DNA of 64,000 nucleotides from Eucalyptus grandis (Eukaryota > Streptophyta > Magnoliopsida > Myrtales > Myrtaceae), in assembly GCF_016545825.1 (NCBI RefSeq), contig NC_052618.1, positions 11,585,398 to 11,649,397 of the forward strand. Reading direction: 5' to 3'. The notes beneath the pieces are model-generated. The model had not been told where the DNA came from. It searched no databases and saw nothing but the letters and a program-made list of their open reading frames with translations. The position numbers were made by a program, and so were the translations under genes. Below are positions 9,337-21,232 of this stretch, in pieces. Within the stretch, counting starts at the first letter, position 1; each line of letters starts with the position of its first letter.

Positions 9337-12300
9337 CCCCTGCCCGGAACAGAGCGCCGAAGGTGTCCTCTGTTTTGCTCTGCCTCTGCTGCATTCACGC
9401 GTTCTTCTCATGCACCGTCCAGCTCGTCGCGGGCCAGACGCCCAAGCCGGTCTTCGCCTGCGACGTGGGCAGCGACCCGAGCCTTGCCGGCTTCGGGTTC
9501 TGCAACACGTCGTTGGGAGTTGAGGCGCGGGTGGCGGACCTGGTGCAGCGGCTCACCCTGCAGGAGAAGGTCGGGTTCCTTGTGAACAACGCCGGCAATG
9601 TGGACCGCCTGGGGATCCCCAACTACAAGTGGTGGTCGGAGGCGCTGCACGGGGTGTCGTATGTGGGGGGCGGGACCAGTTTCTCGAGCCTCGTCCCGGG
9701 GGCGACCAGCTTCCCTCAGGTCATCCTGACGGCAGCGTCGTTCAATGCCACCCTGTTCGAGACCATCGGGAAGGTTAGCGAGTTCACATCATATCACTCT
9801 CTCATTCTTCCTCTTTCTTGCGCTTCTCTGTTTTTGACTTTCGCGTGCGGATTTAGATATCGTATTGGCGTCCGCACGTCGTAGTCGTCCGCATCATGCA
9901 CGATGATATGATAGAAAAAAGCTCGAAACTTTTATCCATCGTGATAAGAAAGTTCATGTTGCGAAGCAACTACGGCCATCAGAACGGCTGGCGGGGACCA
10001 CCGGCCACCGTCACTCGAATCGGTAGATGCAGTGCGTAAGTGAATTTAGTTAGTTTACACCGTGACATATGAATTTTCATGTAAAAGTAGATATTTCCGT
10101 CTTGACAAGATTCTGTGAAATCTTTTCATGTCATTCCTTCGATATAATTTCCTGCGTCGACGGCTACTGTTCCCGATATCCAGTATATTCGCGTTGACAG
10201 TCGCTACCGACGTCCTAGCTTGTACTGTTGCATCTTGAGTGCCATTCTATATCTGAACTCTCTCGATGCGGCATTAAATAAGCCCCGATATACGCGTAGG
10301 TCCGTTTCTTCATCCACTATTTGATTTGAATCCAAACCCACAAACTACAAGATCGAGAAGTACAAATGCACATTGCTGCAGATGATCTCCCGGCTCTTTG
10401 CTGTGAGATTCTTGATGCTAGGGAAAATGAAAACTTGCTTTTTTTGAGGTGAAACTGCAAATGATGAAATGGTCATAAAAAGTACTATGAAATTGGGAGG
10501 AGGAGAAGCGTTAGGTGCTGGAGGGGAAGAAGATCTTTTGGTTGGATCCTCAACCACGCTGGCATCAGTTGGTGCCACCTTTTTAGCTGTACACCATAGG
10601 AACTGCAGTAAGTGCAACCCCCCTAAAAGAAAAAAATAGAGAGAGCTGACTGACCCAGACTTTAAAGGCACCAGGCTAAAGTCTATCCACGCTTGGCTTG
10701 TTCCCACAGCCAAGTTTGACGAAAACATCATCAAACCTTCCACTGGGTTGTCTGTACTATTGTGGAAAACATGTGATGCGGACACAAGAATAGTAGGCTT
10801 TAATCTGTGTAAGGTTGCTGCATGAGGAAATCTTGCATACATCGAAAAGAAAAGGACAGTAGAGAAGGGTCTTTGCTTCTACGAGTATCACCATCATTTA
10901 AATCTGTTTGGTTGGTGTTTGTCAGTATGAGATGATAATTACTGGAGCTGGCAAAAGGGTGGTGTCATGAGCATTGCCACGTCATTGCACAAAGTGAGTT
11001 CCTTCCTCTGCACTCAATGAGGGGGACCAAAAGTGCTGGAAACAGAAAGCTTTTTATAAGGGAGAAGTGCTTAGATGACTCGGCCGGAGGTTCGAATATA
11101 TCGGGAATAAAGGATAGATGGGACTGGTGACTGAAAAATACATGAAAATCATGAGTTGAGCCAACTTAAGTTTTGGCGAATAGGGCAAAAAGAAGCGCAT
11201 CTGAATCTTCTCCTAGTGATCATCGGAATTTACATGATCTGCTTCTTGACTTCTACTTCTGCATACCCAAGTTTAAGACTATTTCATTCCAATGCCCCTA
11301 AAATTCATACTATCTTGCTGATTGTCCCTGCGTTTGTAGTCCGAAAATGAATTAGTTTCTCATTCCGACTAGGTCAAAAACATTCTAAAGCTCTGCGCAA
11401 TAATATGGAGAAGAGTAGACGAATTATGCAATAGCTTTGCTGAAGCAGGTGGTTTCGACAGAAGCCCGGGCGATGCACAATGTGGGGTTAGCCGGATTAA
11501 CGTTTTGGTCCCCGAATGTCAACATATTCAGAGACCCAAGATGGGGGCGGGGCCAGGAGACGCCGGGGGAAGACCCATTACTCTCGAGCAAGTATGCGTC
11601 GGGTTATGTCCGAGGCCTACAACAGAGCGATGACGGAAACGCGGACCGGCTTAAGGTCGCTGCGTGTTGCAAACATTATACTGCGTATGACATCGATAAC
11701 TGGAAAGGTGTCGATCGATTCCACTTCAACGCTGTGGTAAATAACAATTTGCAGACTTCTCTTTCGTTTTTATTCGATTTGATTTATTGAGCAGTTATAT
11801 GCATGACCATCTCAAGTTAATCTCCTGTGTCGCTTGTGTTGGACTGATCAGGTAACCCAACAAGATTTAGATGATACGTTTCAACCGCCGTTCAAGAGCT
11901 GTGTCCTTGATGGCAATGTTGCAAGCGTGATGTGCTCCTATAATCAGGTTAATGGTAAGCCAACATGCGCAGACGCGGACCTTCTTGCCGGGATTGTCCG
12001 AGGAAAATGGAAGTTGAATGGGTAACACTCCATTGCTCGTGCATTGCTATTAGATACTTTTGATCAATTATTGCGTTGTTATTTATGCCAAAGGATCGGT
12101 TAATGTAGATACATTGTTTCGGATTGTGATTCGGTGAAAGTGTTCTATAATACCCAGCACTATACTAAAACACCAGAAGAGGCTGCAGCTAAGGCCATTT
12201 TGGCAGGTAGATGCAAATTTCATACTGTACTTTGATCGATTGCGACGAAGGCGTTTGAGAATTCGCCATGAAATGCTTCTTCTTTGATGACTGTAATTCC

Positions 12301-13878
12301 CATTTTCGACAGGGTTGGATCTCAACTGCGGATCTTTCCTTGGCCAACACACTGAAGCCGCCGTGAAAGGCGGATTGTTGAATGAATCTGCGATTGACAA
12401 GGCCATCTCTAATAATTTTGCCACGCTGATGAGGCTGGGCTTCTTTGACGGCGATCCAAGGAAGCAGTTGTATGGAAAGCTCGGCCCGGATGATGTGTGC
12501 ACACCGAGCAACCAGGAGCTGGCCCGCGAAGCTGCAAGGCAAGGGATTGTGTTGCTTAAGAACACGGTAGGATCATTGCCCTTGTCCTCGACCGCCATAA
12601 AGTCCTTGGCAGTGATCGGACCAAATGCCAATGTCATGAAGACCATGATCGGGAACTATGAAGGTGATTGAAGAATTTATGCGATAGACCGCACAACGTT
12701 GTATCGGCTTCATTATTAGTACCCGTCACGGAAAATACCTTAATTAGAACTCCTATTTTCCTTGCAGGCACTCCTTGCAAATATGTGACGCCTTTGCAAG
12801 GCCTAGCAGCCGTCGTTTCGACAACGTACGTGGCTGGCTGTGCAGACGTAGGATGTGGCACGGCCCAGACAGACGATGCGAAGAAGGCTGCAGCTTCAGC
12901 AGATGCGACAGTGCTTGTAATGGGTGCCGACCAGTCGATCGAGAAGGAGAGTTTGGACCGGGTCGACCTCCACCTCCCAGGCCAGCAGTCGCTCTTGGTC
13001 TCGGAAGTGGCGAATGTGTCCAAGGGGCCTGTGATCCTTGTGATCATGTCGGGGGGAGGGATGGATGTGTCATTTGCAAAGGATAATGACAAGATCACAA
13101 GCATTTTGTGGGTCGGCTATCCCGGAGAAGCTGGTGGCGCTGCAATGGCGGACGTGATTTTCGGTGACCATAATCCTAGTAAGATTCAGTCTTTGGCCAC
13201 TTCAAATTTTTGTAATCCCTGATTCAAATTCTGATTCACTGAGTCGCCAAACTTTAACTTGAATCAGGTGGAAGACTGCCAATGACATGGTATCCGCAGT
13301 CGTATGCAGATGCTGTCCCGATGACAAACATGAACATGAGGCCCGACCCGGCAACAGGCTACCCCGGCAGGACGTACCGCTTCTACACTGGCCCTACCGT
13401 GTACTCGTTTGGGGACGGGCTGAGCTACTCTGACTTCAGCCACAGTCTAGTCCAAGCGCCACAGCTCGTGTCTGTGCCCTTAGAGGAGGGTCACGTTTGC
13501 CGCTCGTCGGCATGCAAATCATTGGAAGCCACCGGCGAGATGTGCTCGAATCTGGCCTTAGACGTGCATCTGAACGTCAAGAACGTGGGAAGGTTCAGCG
13601 GGAGCCACACGGTGTTCTTGTTCAGCAGTCCTCCATCGGTGCACAGGGCGCCTCAGAAGCACCTGCTGGGCTTTGAGAAGGTGTTCTTGGCCTCGCAGAG
13701 TGAGGCGCAAGTGCAGTTCAAGGTCGACGTTTGCAAGGACCTCAGCGTGGTCGACGAGCTCGGCCACTGGAAGGTTGCCCTGGGGACGCATGTCCTCCAC
13801 GTCGGCGACTTGAAGCATGCATTGAGTGTGCAGATTGGACCGTCCGGGCTCTCCCTGAGCCCGCCGAGACGTTTCTGA
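9333..13878 (+). CDS. BXL4: Beta-D-xylosidase 4-like, GH3 family, copy 1 (intact)
   Basis: Secreted glycoside hydrolase family 3 enzyme that removes xylose (and possibly arabinose) from wall polysaccharides in the apoplast. Seven exons are read: 9333-9773, 11449-11736, 11852-12021, 12109-12206, 12313-12663, 12768-13178 and 13268-13878. All introns are GT-AG and the frame stays open for 2370 nt (789 aa), close to the family length of about 780. Residues 1-35 form a signal peptide. The GH3 N-terminal barrel follows, with [15 protein letters not shown] (175-189), KHYTAYD (222-228) and the nucleophile motif VSDCDSV (Asp305). The C-terminal domain has [10 protein letters not shown] (501-510), which probably holds the acid/base Glu508. 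A fibronectin III-like domain ends the protein. [14 protein letters not shown] and GTPCKY are closer to BXL4/BXL3 than to BXL1. Lys310 replaces the usual Asp next to the nucleophile motif. Confidence 0.93.
10330..10850 (-). other. Gene-like fragment in intron 1, antisense
   Basis: Inside the 1.7-kb first intron, the minus strand has an open stretch of about 165 codons. It includes a splice-acceptor-like TTTCTTTTAG followed by a frame reading [18 protein letters not shown]. Copy 2 has the same region (about 38260-38780). No family is recognised. It may be a fossil gene fragment or just a chance open frame retained because the copies are young. Confidence 0.25.
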
Positions 13879-13989
13879 ATGAAGAAATTAAAGTGACAAA
13901 AGTTTTGAGAGATGTTCGCTAGAACTCCCTCTCAACCGATCCTCATGTAGCCAAATTGTTCAAAAGCAAATTGAAGTTTTGACTACTAT

Positions 13990-16900
13990 GGCTCTGTTTG
14001 TTTGCACTTCTTTTTTTTGTTTTTAAACACTTTTTCTGTTTTTTTGTTCTTTTGTTCTCAGAAACAAAAAAGAAACAGAAATAAAAAACACAAAATTTGT
14101 GTTTCTTATTTCTGAAACACATTTGAGGAGAAAAAAAGAACAAAATCGTGTTCCTTTTCTATTTCTTGCTCCCTTCGAACACCGCCTCTTCTCTTGCGAG
14201 CCTCGTCTCCAAACAGGCTTCGGTCGGCCGGCGCGATCGTCCGGCTTCGGAAGCCGGTCTCCCGCCTCGGCTCGGCTTTGTTGACTCGCCGCTCCTAGTC
14301 GTCGTCGTCGTCGTCGCCGTCACCGTCGTCGCTTCAAGGAGAACGAAGCACCCCACCTTCGACGCTCAAGATTCGCCATCAAAGCCTTCTCGAAAATCCT
14401 CAAGCTCCTCTCGCTAGCTCGGCCATGTTCGGTGCTCGCGACGCCTTGCCGCGTGATCTTCAGCTGCTACGGCGGTTTCCCCGCCGGCTCCGGAGAGACG
14501 ATGGTGAGCAAGTTCCTCTGCGACTTCCGGTGGTTCCTCCTCCTCGCCGCGGCAGTGGCGTTGATCCACATCCAGGTGATTCCTTGGTCCCGATTCTCAC
14601 GCGATCTGGAATTTTTGCGGTTTTGTGTGACCGATCCACGTGCATATGTGCTCGCGGCTGCTTTTGTGTGGTTTTGTAGGTTTTTGTTGTTCGCTTCTTT
14701 CTTAAACGCCATTTCGCGTGTAAAACAGAAGACTGATGCGAATAAATGGAACAAAAGTTGTTTCGTCTGCTGAATTTTCAGTTTGCTAATGCTGATGGAC
14801 TGAAAATGCGGGCGAATTCAATTGCACCTTTATCTTAGCTTATGTATTTTGACCAGAGATTCTGTTCCTTTTGCGCGTGCTTGCATCGGTCGCTGAACTA
14901 AAGTAATTTACAAAATCATGCGAGATATAAGGACTAAGGCTTCTTTCCTAACATGTGAAAGAAGTGTTTGATGTAGAACAAATGAGAAGGGGTTGATAGC
15001 ACTAGATTGTCTACTCCTAGTATAGATGTAGAAAATTATAGTGTTTGTGGGCCGTCTATTAATTGCAGAAAGTCTCGTAACTATAGAATAGCGTGATTTT
15101 AGATGTTCGTTGCCTTCTGTGCTCTGTTGTGGGGTTACTTTGTAGGAATTTTGCTTTGATGACCATGGGCATGTGGTACTTTAGGAATTTCAGCAGGAAA
15201 ATTAAGAGATGCTTTGATTCAAGAGGCAAAATATGGGTCCATTAACTCGGGTATTTGATGCTGTAGCTGTAGTATTTTTGGTGAAACTCGTTTTTCTTTC
15301 CTCTGCTGTCTGGTTTCTAGTAAAGGACAGGACATCTTATGATTGAGTACAGAATTGTGTGGCCTTGTGCCCCATTCATAAATTTTAACTCATCAAGTTA
15401 CCATCAAGAATTATAGTAATCCAATCCTAAAACATACTAATTTTCTATAACCACACTTAAACTATCTTTTTTGTCGATTCACCTTCAATTGCTGCCTTTT
15501 TAGCCCTTTAGCTCTCCAATTTCATGTATAAACTGTTGTTCGATGGTTAGGGAGATGCTTATCTTTTGATTATCACAAACAGATATCCAAAACGGTTCTT
15601 GGCTAGGAAAAAAGATTTGTGCTAAACTTTTCTTTTCTCCAGTTTCAGTTAAATCTTTCAGTTCAGTTTCTTCCCCAACATTATCATCTTTTTTTGGCTT
15701 TAAAGAGATGCTCCAGCATCAAGCAATGTACATATGTATGTAGCAGTCATGTTGGCTTCCGTGATCAATTCTTCTTGCGTTGGTATGTTTATCCAATGGT
15801 TTTCCTTACTTCATTTGTTTATCCACCAAAATTATATGTTTCCTCGTTTGACTTTTATCTTTCTGTTTTTGTTTTTTTCCCTCTCTCCCGCAGATGTGTC
15901 TTTTCACGACACAATTGGAACATGCTGATCAACTTGCTGCTGCTAGAAGTCTCCATCCTATTACCTCATCCTGGTATCTACTTCTGGATCGATGGCCATT
16001 TGAACCTCTAGCTTTGTTCCAAGAGATACACATTCAGTTATTAAGATATGTACTCGGTAAATTTGTTATTATCATGTACAGCCAGCATCTAGACTTTTAA
16101 GTTATGTAATTATAAGCTTAGGTGAATTTAGATCTGCAACTCACTCGCCTAGTGAATTTGAAAAAGAAATTTGAGTGTGTGGTGGAACCCTTTCCTTGCT
16201 ATGTGGGAGGAACCTTTCTGAATTTGTCATATTGAGCAAAATTTTTGAAAACGTTGAGTGCTGAATCTCTTTTCATCCAACGTTTAGTAAATTTACTGTC
16301 TTGCTTGAAATATCAATTGGGAAGAGTCAATCCGTTCAAGTGAGAATATTATACCCCATCAAATGATGGTAGTAATTCTCATATATTGTGTTTTTATGGT
16401 TAGTCAAGAAGTACTAATGGTGGATCCATTACATTATTTGGTTAGTTTTGTCTTCGGATGGTTTTATTGTGCTGCTGTCCTTCAGAGGAGTAGCTTCGAG
16501 AGGATTCACACTTAAATGATGCTAGTAATTCCCATGTATTGTGTTTAATGATTGATCCAAGAAGTTTTAATGGGGGACCTGTTTAGACAGAGGGATGCTA
16601 TAGTTCATTTTATTTCAAGTTTGAAGCTTCTTTTATTCATCTTCACAGCCTTATCAACCTTTTCTTGTTGAAGATATGTATTTCCTTCTCCATCTCTCTT
16701 TTCTTGTAATCTTTAAATACATTTTGCGGAAATCCTTTATCGATCTGATTTCTTTCCTGGACTGGGATGGCTGTTGACCAGATCTACATGGAAGGAATTA
16801 TCCCCAAAGTGGCCTAAGGCATATCCTTATTGGTTTGATATATTGGTTTTAGATCACGTATGTTTATAGCTCATGTGTCTCCCGAAATTTTCTTTGACAA

Positions 16901-18406
16901 CACTAACTTTCTAGGATGACTGGTTGAGGCTACAAGAGAACCACCAAGGTTGACAATTTACTCTGATGTGTGGTCACTTCAGTCTTGTGCAGTTACTTTG
17001 CAAGTTTTGCATGTATAATATAGTATGTAAATTTATAACTGATTATTCATGGCCATGCTCATGGTAGAGGGCTTATAACGGCTCCCTTACGCATTGTCCT
17101 TGCTTGTATTAATGATTCTAGAGTTGGAAACTCTCTTTCTCTCTTACTCGCACAAAAGATATGATGCTTTCTCCCACGTGCAGGATGGTGTACCAAGGAC
17201 AGCATATGAAGGAGCAAATCTCCCGGTATTCACCACCACGGCATGTGTTTCTAGTGGATCCGGATTCTTTCAGGCTGCTTGGGATCAAACGTGTTTGATG
17301 CATTGAGGTGAGGTTCCACGGCGCTGGTAAATCATGGTGCCAGACCTGAGCTTCCTCTTTCCTCCTCAATGCCTAGTGTAACTGGTACACTATAAGAGGA
17401 ACCACCGGGAGCATTGCAACTGGAGCTCGCTGATGAGCAGAAGTGTAGAGGGCTGACGATTCCTTTTGCGATTTTGATTGAGGAGAGGGAGGATTCTTCT
17501 GAACGGCAGTGTCCAGTCCATACATATGCCTTTAAATGGCCGAAGCAAGCCGTCATTCATTGGAAGAGAGCCATAGGTCATGTTAGCTTACTTTACACTT
17601 AATAGCACATAACCCTCAACAAATTTTGTTGCTCCCGAAGAAACATACATCTGTCTCTCGCCATGTTTCCCGCTCTTTTGCCCCCGCTTTGGCGGGTTGG
17701 AGCGCGGAGGACTAAAATGTAAGAGACCCACACAGTCGAAAGTGGGAGTTCATGCCTGTCTTTGTATGCAAAACACGAGGAACTTCTAGTCATGTGTGTT
17801 GTGAACAAAATGGTGAGAAAAATTTGGTACAAAGTTTATTTATAAAATTTTCTTCAAAGTATGCACTTATAACCATGTTCAGAATGTTTGACTTTACTCA
17901 CCATGAACAAAATTAAATTGATGAGCATTTTATGATAATGAGAATTCAAAATCAAGTTTACACTTTATTTTTTAAAAAAAAAAAAAAAAAAAAAAAAGGA
18001 AAATTTTGGTACAAACTTAAAAAATTTTCTTCCAAGTAAGCAAATATGATCAAGTTTAGAATGTTTGTTTTCACTTAATATGGACAAAATTAAATTGATG
18101 AGCATTTCATGAGAATGATAATTCAATAGCAAGTTTGCACTTTATTTAAAAAAAAAACAATTGAAAAAAAAAATTGGAACAGAAATTTTGTACATTACCA
18201 AACGTGTTTCTGTTCTTTTTCTATTCCGAAACAGAAATTTTTGCGTTATCAAACATGTTTCGTTCTTTTTCTATTTCAGAAACATAAATTTTATACAGTT
18301 ACCAAAACGCGTTTTTTTGTTCGAAATTATTCCCTGAATGTAAACACTTTTTTCTATTTCTGTTTCCTGGAACAATTTTTAAATCGAAATGTTACCAAAC
18401 GCACCT
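13990..18406. mobile_element. TIR element E2 carrying GnT-I exons (Pack-type)
   Basis: A 4.4-kb insertion just after BXL4 copy 1. It is absent from the matching place after copy 2 (41931-41940), which serves as the empty site. The ends GGCTCTGTTTG and, inverted, AGGTGCGTTTGGTAAC match the window's 3-bp-duplication TIR family. TAT flanks both sides (13987-13989 and 18407-18409). Subterminal TTTCTATTTCTG/GTTCC-rich arms lie at 14000-14165 and 18175-18395. The interior holds an intron-containing, internally deleted copy of a host gene (14501-17298) and no transposase. The region 17600-18000 is non-coding with a poly-A tract at about 17973-17996. Confidence 0.75.
14501..17298 (+). pseudogene. CGL1: Captured GnT-I (CGL1) gene fragments
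   Basis: GnT-I is the Golgi alpha-1,3-mannosyl-glycoprotein beta-1,2-N-acetylglucosaminyltransferase that starts complex N-glycan formation. Five pieces are recognisable in the right order. Exon 1 (14501-14575) encodes the cytosolic tail and membrane anchor (residues such as CDFRWFLLLAAAVALIHIQ) and ends at a GT donor. Part of exon 2 (15894-15945) follows a CAG acceptor and encodes TQLEHADQLAAA. A catalytic-domain piece (about 16735-16824) encodes DFFPGLGWLL, then LSPKWPKAY. Another (16915-16948) encodes DDWLRLQENHQ. The last exon (17184-17298) encodes DGVPRTAYEG and, after a frameshift, HVFLVDPDSFRLLGI to a TGA. Introns are retained, so the capture was from genomic DNA and not a retrocopy. 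The central exons, including most of the nucleotide-sugar-binding region, are missing, so it cannot make an enzyme. Confidence 0.8.
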
Positions 18407-18409
18407 TAT

Positions 18410-19830
18410 GTAGCAACTATCCTCTATTTTTAATTTACATCAGTGACAATATGTAAATACAACAGACCAATACTTAATACAGAAGCTGATGGTAAAATCA
18501 TGATTGATGCTTATATTTATCAATACTTTTCTAAAAGTATTAATTTTATTTGGTTGTATCAAGATTACAAGATATTTCGATTATTTGCATTATTAATTTG
18601 CACAGCATACTGTCTATTAAAGTACTAACCAATAAGCTAAAATTAGCTTGTAAGTTAATTTAAGAATAATAGGTAATACTATTCAAATTAAGGTGGTAAT
18701 GCCATATAAGAACTAATAATTTTAACACATTGATAAGTGATTCAAATAAATAATGATAAATTATTATAGAATTTGGTAATTTGGAATTGACCAGATAAAT
18801 TTTGGTAGATGACTCAAATAAGAGTTGATGGCCTCACAAGAGTTATAGCTCATAATTGAAGTAAAAGTGATAAATTATTATTCGTTTATTTTGTGAAAAA
18901 TGAATGATTTGAAAAATATTTTTTTACACGAGATTGATTATATCATTTAGAAAGATTAGTTGACCGGAAAAAGTTTTCCTTATTGATACCATTTCATACT
19001 AGAGTAGTGTTGTAAATAATAAAATTATTTTTCTTTCAATCATTGTTATAAATAGCACAAATGATCATATTTATAGAAAAAAAATTAAATTGCAAATTTC
19101 TTACAAAACAAATGCATCCTAAAATTAAGTTAATAGCTGTACATTGTTTGTAAGCTAATCATAATTTCGAGGGTACTGAATAATGTTGGTAATTGACTCA
19201 AGACAAGAGTTAGATAAGTAAAAATAGTTAGTAACTCAATTTGACAGAAGTTGCTATATCACTCAACTAATGATTAGTAATTTCGTATAAAATTTACTAA
19301 TCTTAACAATTGGTAAGCTTTGCAGATAGATAGTAGTAAATTGCTATAAAAGTTAATAATTGAAGTGCCAAAACAATAGAAAAGAAAAAAGAATGTTGGT
19401 ATGTAACTCAAATATAATTCAATGAACTAAAATTACATGGTAATTTAATCAAAGAATAGTTAGTAATTATTCAAATTGACGTTTGATAAGAGTTAATTTA
19501 ACAAATTGGAGAACTTTGCAAATAAACTGCGATAGATTCCAAAGGAACCAAAAAAAACTCTGGTTTTATTTACTCAAAAAGGTGGAATAAATTTGTAAAG
19601 TCCAAAGATCCAAACTTTTCTTTTTTATCGAACAAGAGATTGTAACTTCAAAAGGGTCAAATAAATAATGATAAGTGATTCAAATAAAAGTTATAATACT
19701 AAAACTAATCGCTAACTAAATCTAAGAAAAATTATAAATTTACTCAAATTAAAGTTGATAATTTTTATTAAATTTGAGGCGTTAAAAATGTAACGCTGTG
19801 CAAGTGAAAGTAGAACAAGAGTCGGGACAC
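18410..19830. other. AT-rich non-coding DNA, duplicated with BXL4
   Basis: Very AT-rich sequence downstream of copy 1, with a close match at 41937-43380. Short direct motifs recur (GGTAATTTGGAATTGAC, TAATAATTGAAGTGCC), but there is no coding frame. Its origin is not recognised. Confidence 0.5.
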
Positions 19831-19833
19831 ATA

Positions 19834-20523
19834 AGGTCCGTTTGTTTGTGTTTTTATTCAAAAAAATTGTTCGGGAACATAAATAGAAAAACTATTTCTA
19901 TTCCAGGGAACAATTTTTGACCAAAGACGTGTTTAGTAAACTTTTTCCGGGAATAAAAAGTGAATAAAAATACGTTTGATAAATTTGTATTCTTTTTTTG
20001 TTTCTTTTAATTTTTTAATATTTTTATTTTTCCTTTTTTTCTTTCTTTTTTCTTTTTTTCTTCTTTTGGCCGACGGCCTCACCTAGCCACGGCAAGGCTC
20101 GCCGGCCCCGGCGAGGCCGAGCCTCACCGGTGGTTGGGCTTGCCCAGCCACCAGCGAGGCTCGACCTCACCGGATCTGGGCGAGCTCGAGCTCGCCAAGC
20201 CTCACCCCGCGCCGGCGAGGCTCGCCCGGCCGAGCGAGCCTCGCCGCCGGCACGCTTGACCTCGCCGGGGCGACCCTCCGGCGAGGTCACCAACCAAAAA
20301 AAGGAAGGAGAGAGAAAATTTGTTCTACAAAAGTGTTTATGGACAAAAAAATAACTTGTTTTTTATTTTTTTATTTCTGTTCTAATTTTGTTCCCGAAAC
20401 AAAAAAAAAATATTTTTGAATAAAAACGCAAATAAACGCGTTTATGTTCTTTTTTGATCCTGGGAACAAAAAAACAGAAAATTTGTTCATGAACAAGAAG
20501 AAGAAACACAAACATGCAGGCCC
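19834..20523. mobile_element. TIR element E3 with GC-rich core
   Basis: A 690-bp insertion, absent from the matching spot in the second copy (near 43378-43386, CACATATTC). ATA flanks it (19831-19833 and 20524-20526). The ends are AGGTCCGTTTGTTTGTG and, inverted, GGGCCTGCATGTTTGTG. The core at 20068-20290 is strongly GC-rich with repeated GGCGAGGC/GCCTCGCC. Long frames in it are by-products of composition. Confidence 0.75.
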
Positions 20524-20526
20524 ATA

Positions 20527-21070
20527 TTCTTTCACTTTTGCAAGTCCTGTCCTATTCTAGCCTTCATAGGATTTGCTCGCCTGCTGCCTCCTTTCTTCTT
20601 CCTTCCCCCCGGCCGCTGCCGCCGCCTCCACTTTACTCTCTCCATACTCTCCAAATCCTCTCATGAGCGAAAACCCAAGAAGCAGCCTATACAACATATG
20701 CATCTGCGCATACGTATGCGGTGCAGAGCGAGTCGCAGCTTCTTTCTGGCAGTTTGTCGAACAGGTGGTGAGCGTGTGGTTGGGATTTCGGCAAAACAAC
20801 TCGATCGACTGGAGTGATGCCTAAAGTCTTCTCCCGAGTGAAGGTTGCGAATCTGGCTTAGCTGCAGTTTGGCATAGCTTGCGGTGTTCCTTGCTCGTCT
20901 TCTTGCGAGAATTTCTCGGGAGAATGCTGTTGATTAGGAAACTGATGAGTCGTTCGATCAAGAAAGATCCTCTCTTGAACGGGCGGTCATCTCCCGCTGA
21001 TGAGTGCATTACAAGTAGGGCCGCAATCTTGGCTTACATGTCTCAATTGGTTGTCGGAAGGTCGCCTTTA
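20527..21070. other. Unrecognised, exon-like region (copy 1)
   Basis: About 0.5 kb of normal, non-repetitive composition beginning with a C/T-rich, GCC-repeat leader-like stretch. It is duplicated at 43381-43912 with good conservation. It lies directly before the relic of a BXL 3' end and could be the 5' part of some gene or promoter. No frame is consistently open in both copies and no family is recognised. Confidence 0.3.
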
Positions 21071-21232
21071 GGACGCACGTCCCCCACGTCGGGGACTTGA
21101 AGCATGCGTTAAGCGTGCGGATTTGATTGTCAGGACTCTCCCTGAGCCCGCGGTGGAATTTTTAAGTATACGCCAATCTTCGCCGAGACATTTCTGAATG
21201 AAGAAATCAAAGTGATATAAGTTTGAGAGATA
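21071..21232 (+). pseudogene. Relic of a BXL4 3' end (copy 1)
   Basis: The sequence from GGACGCACGTCCCCCACG through GACTTGAAGCATGCGTTAAG to ACATTTCTGAATGAAGAAAT matches the last about 120 coding bases, stop and 3' UTR of the intact BXL4 genes (for example 41731-41860). It is frame-broken and has a small insertion before the stop. It shows that an older BXL4 copy once lay here. Confidence 0.75.

Noticed and set aside
8828..9523. 231-codon plus-strand frame across the BXL4 promoter and exon 1
   Set aside because: It runs through the leader and then in the wrong frame of exon 1, where the GC-rich BXL4 codons keep other frames open.
10345..10842. Calling the intron-1 antisense frame a protein-coding gene
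   Set aside because: No recognisable family, the frame differs in length between copies, and it lies wholly inside an intron.
14148..14420. Frames before the GnT-I exon 1 (Val- and Ser-rich)
   Set aside because: They look like the 5' leader of the captured gene plus GTC repeats, are not matched to GnT-I protein, and open in several frames.
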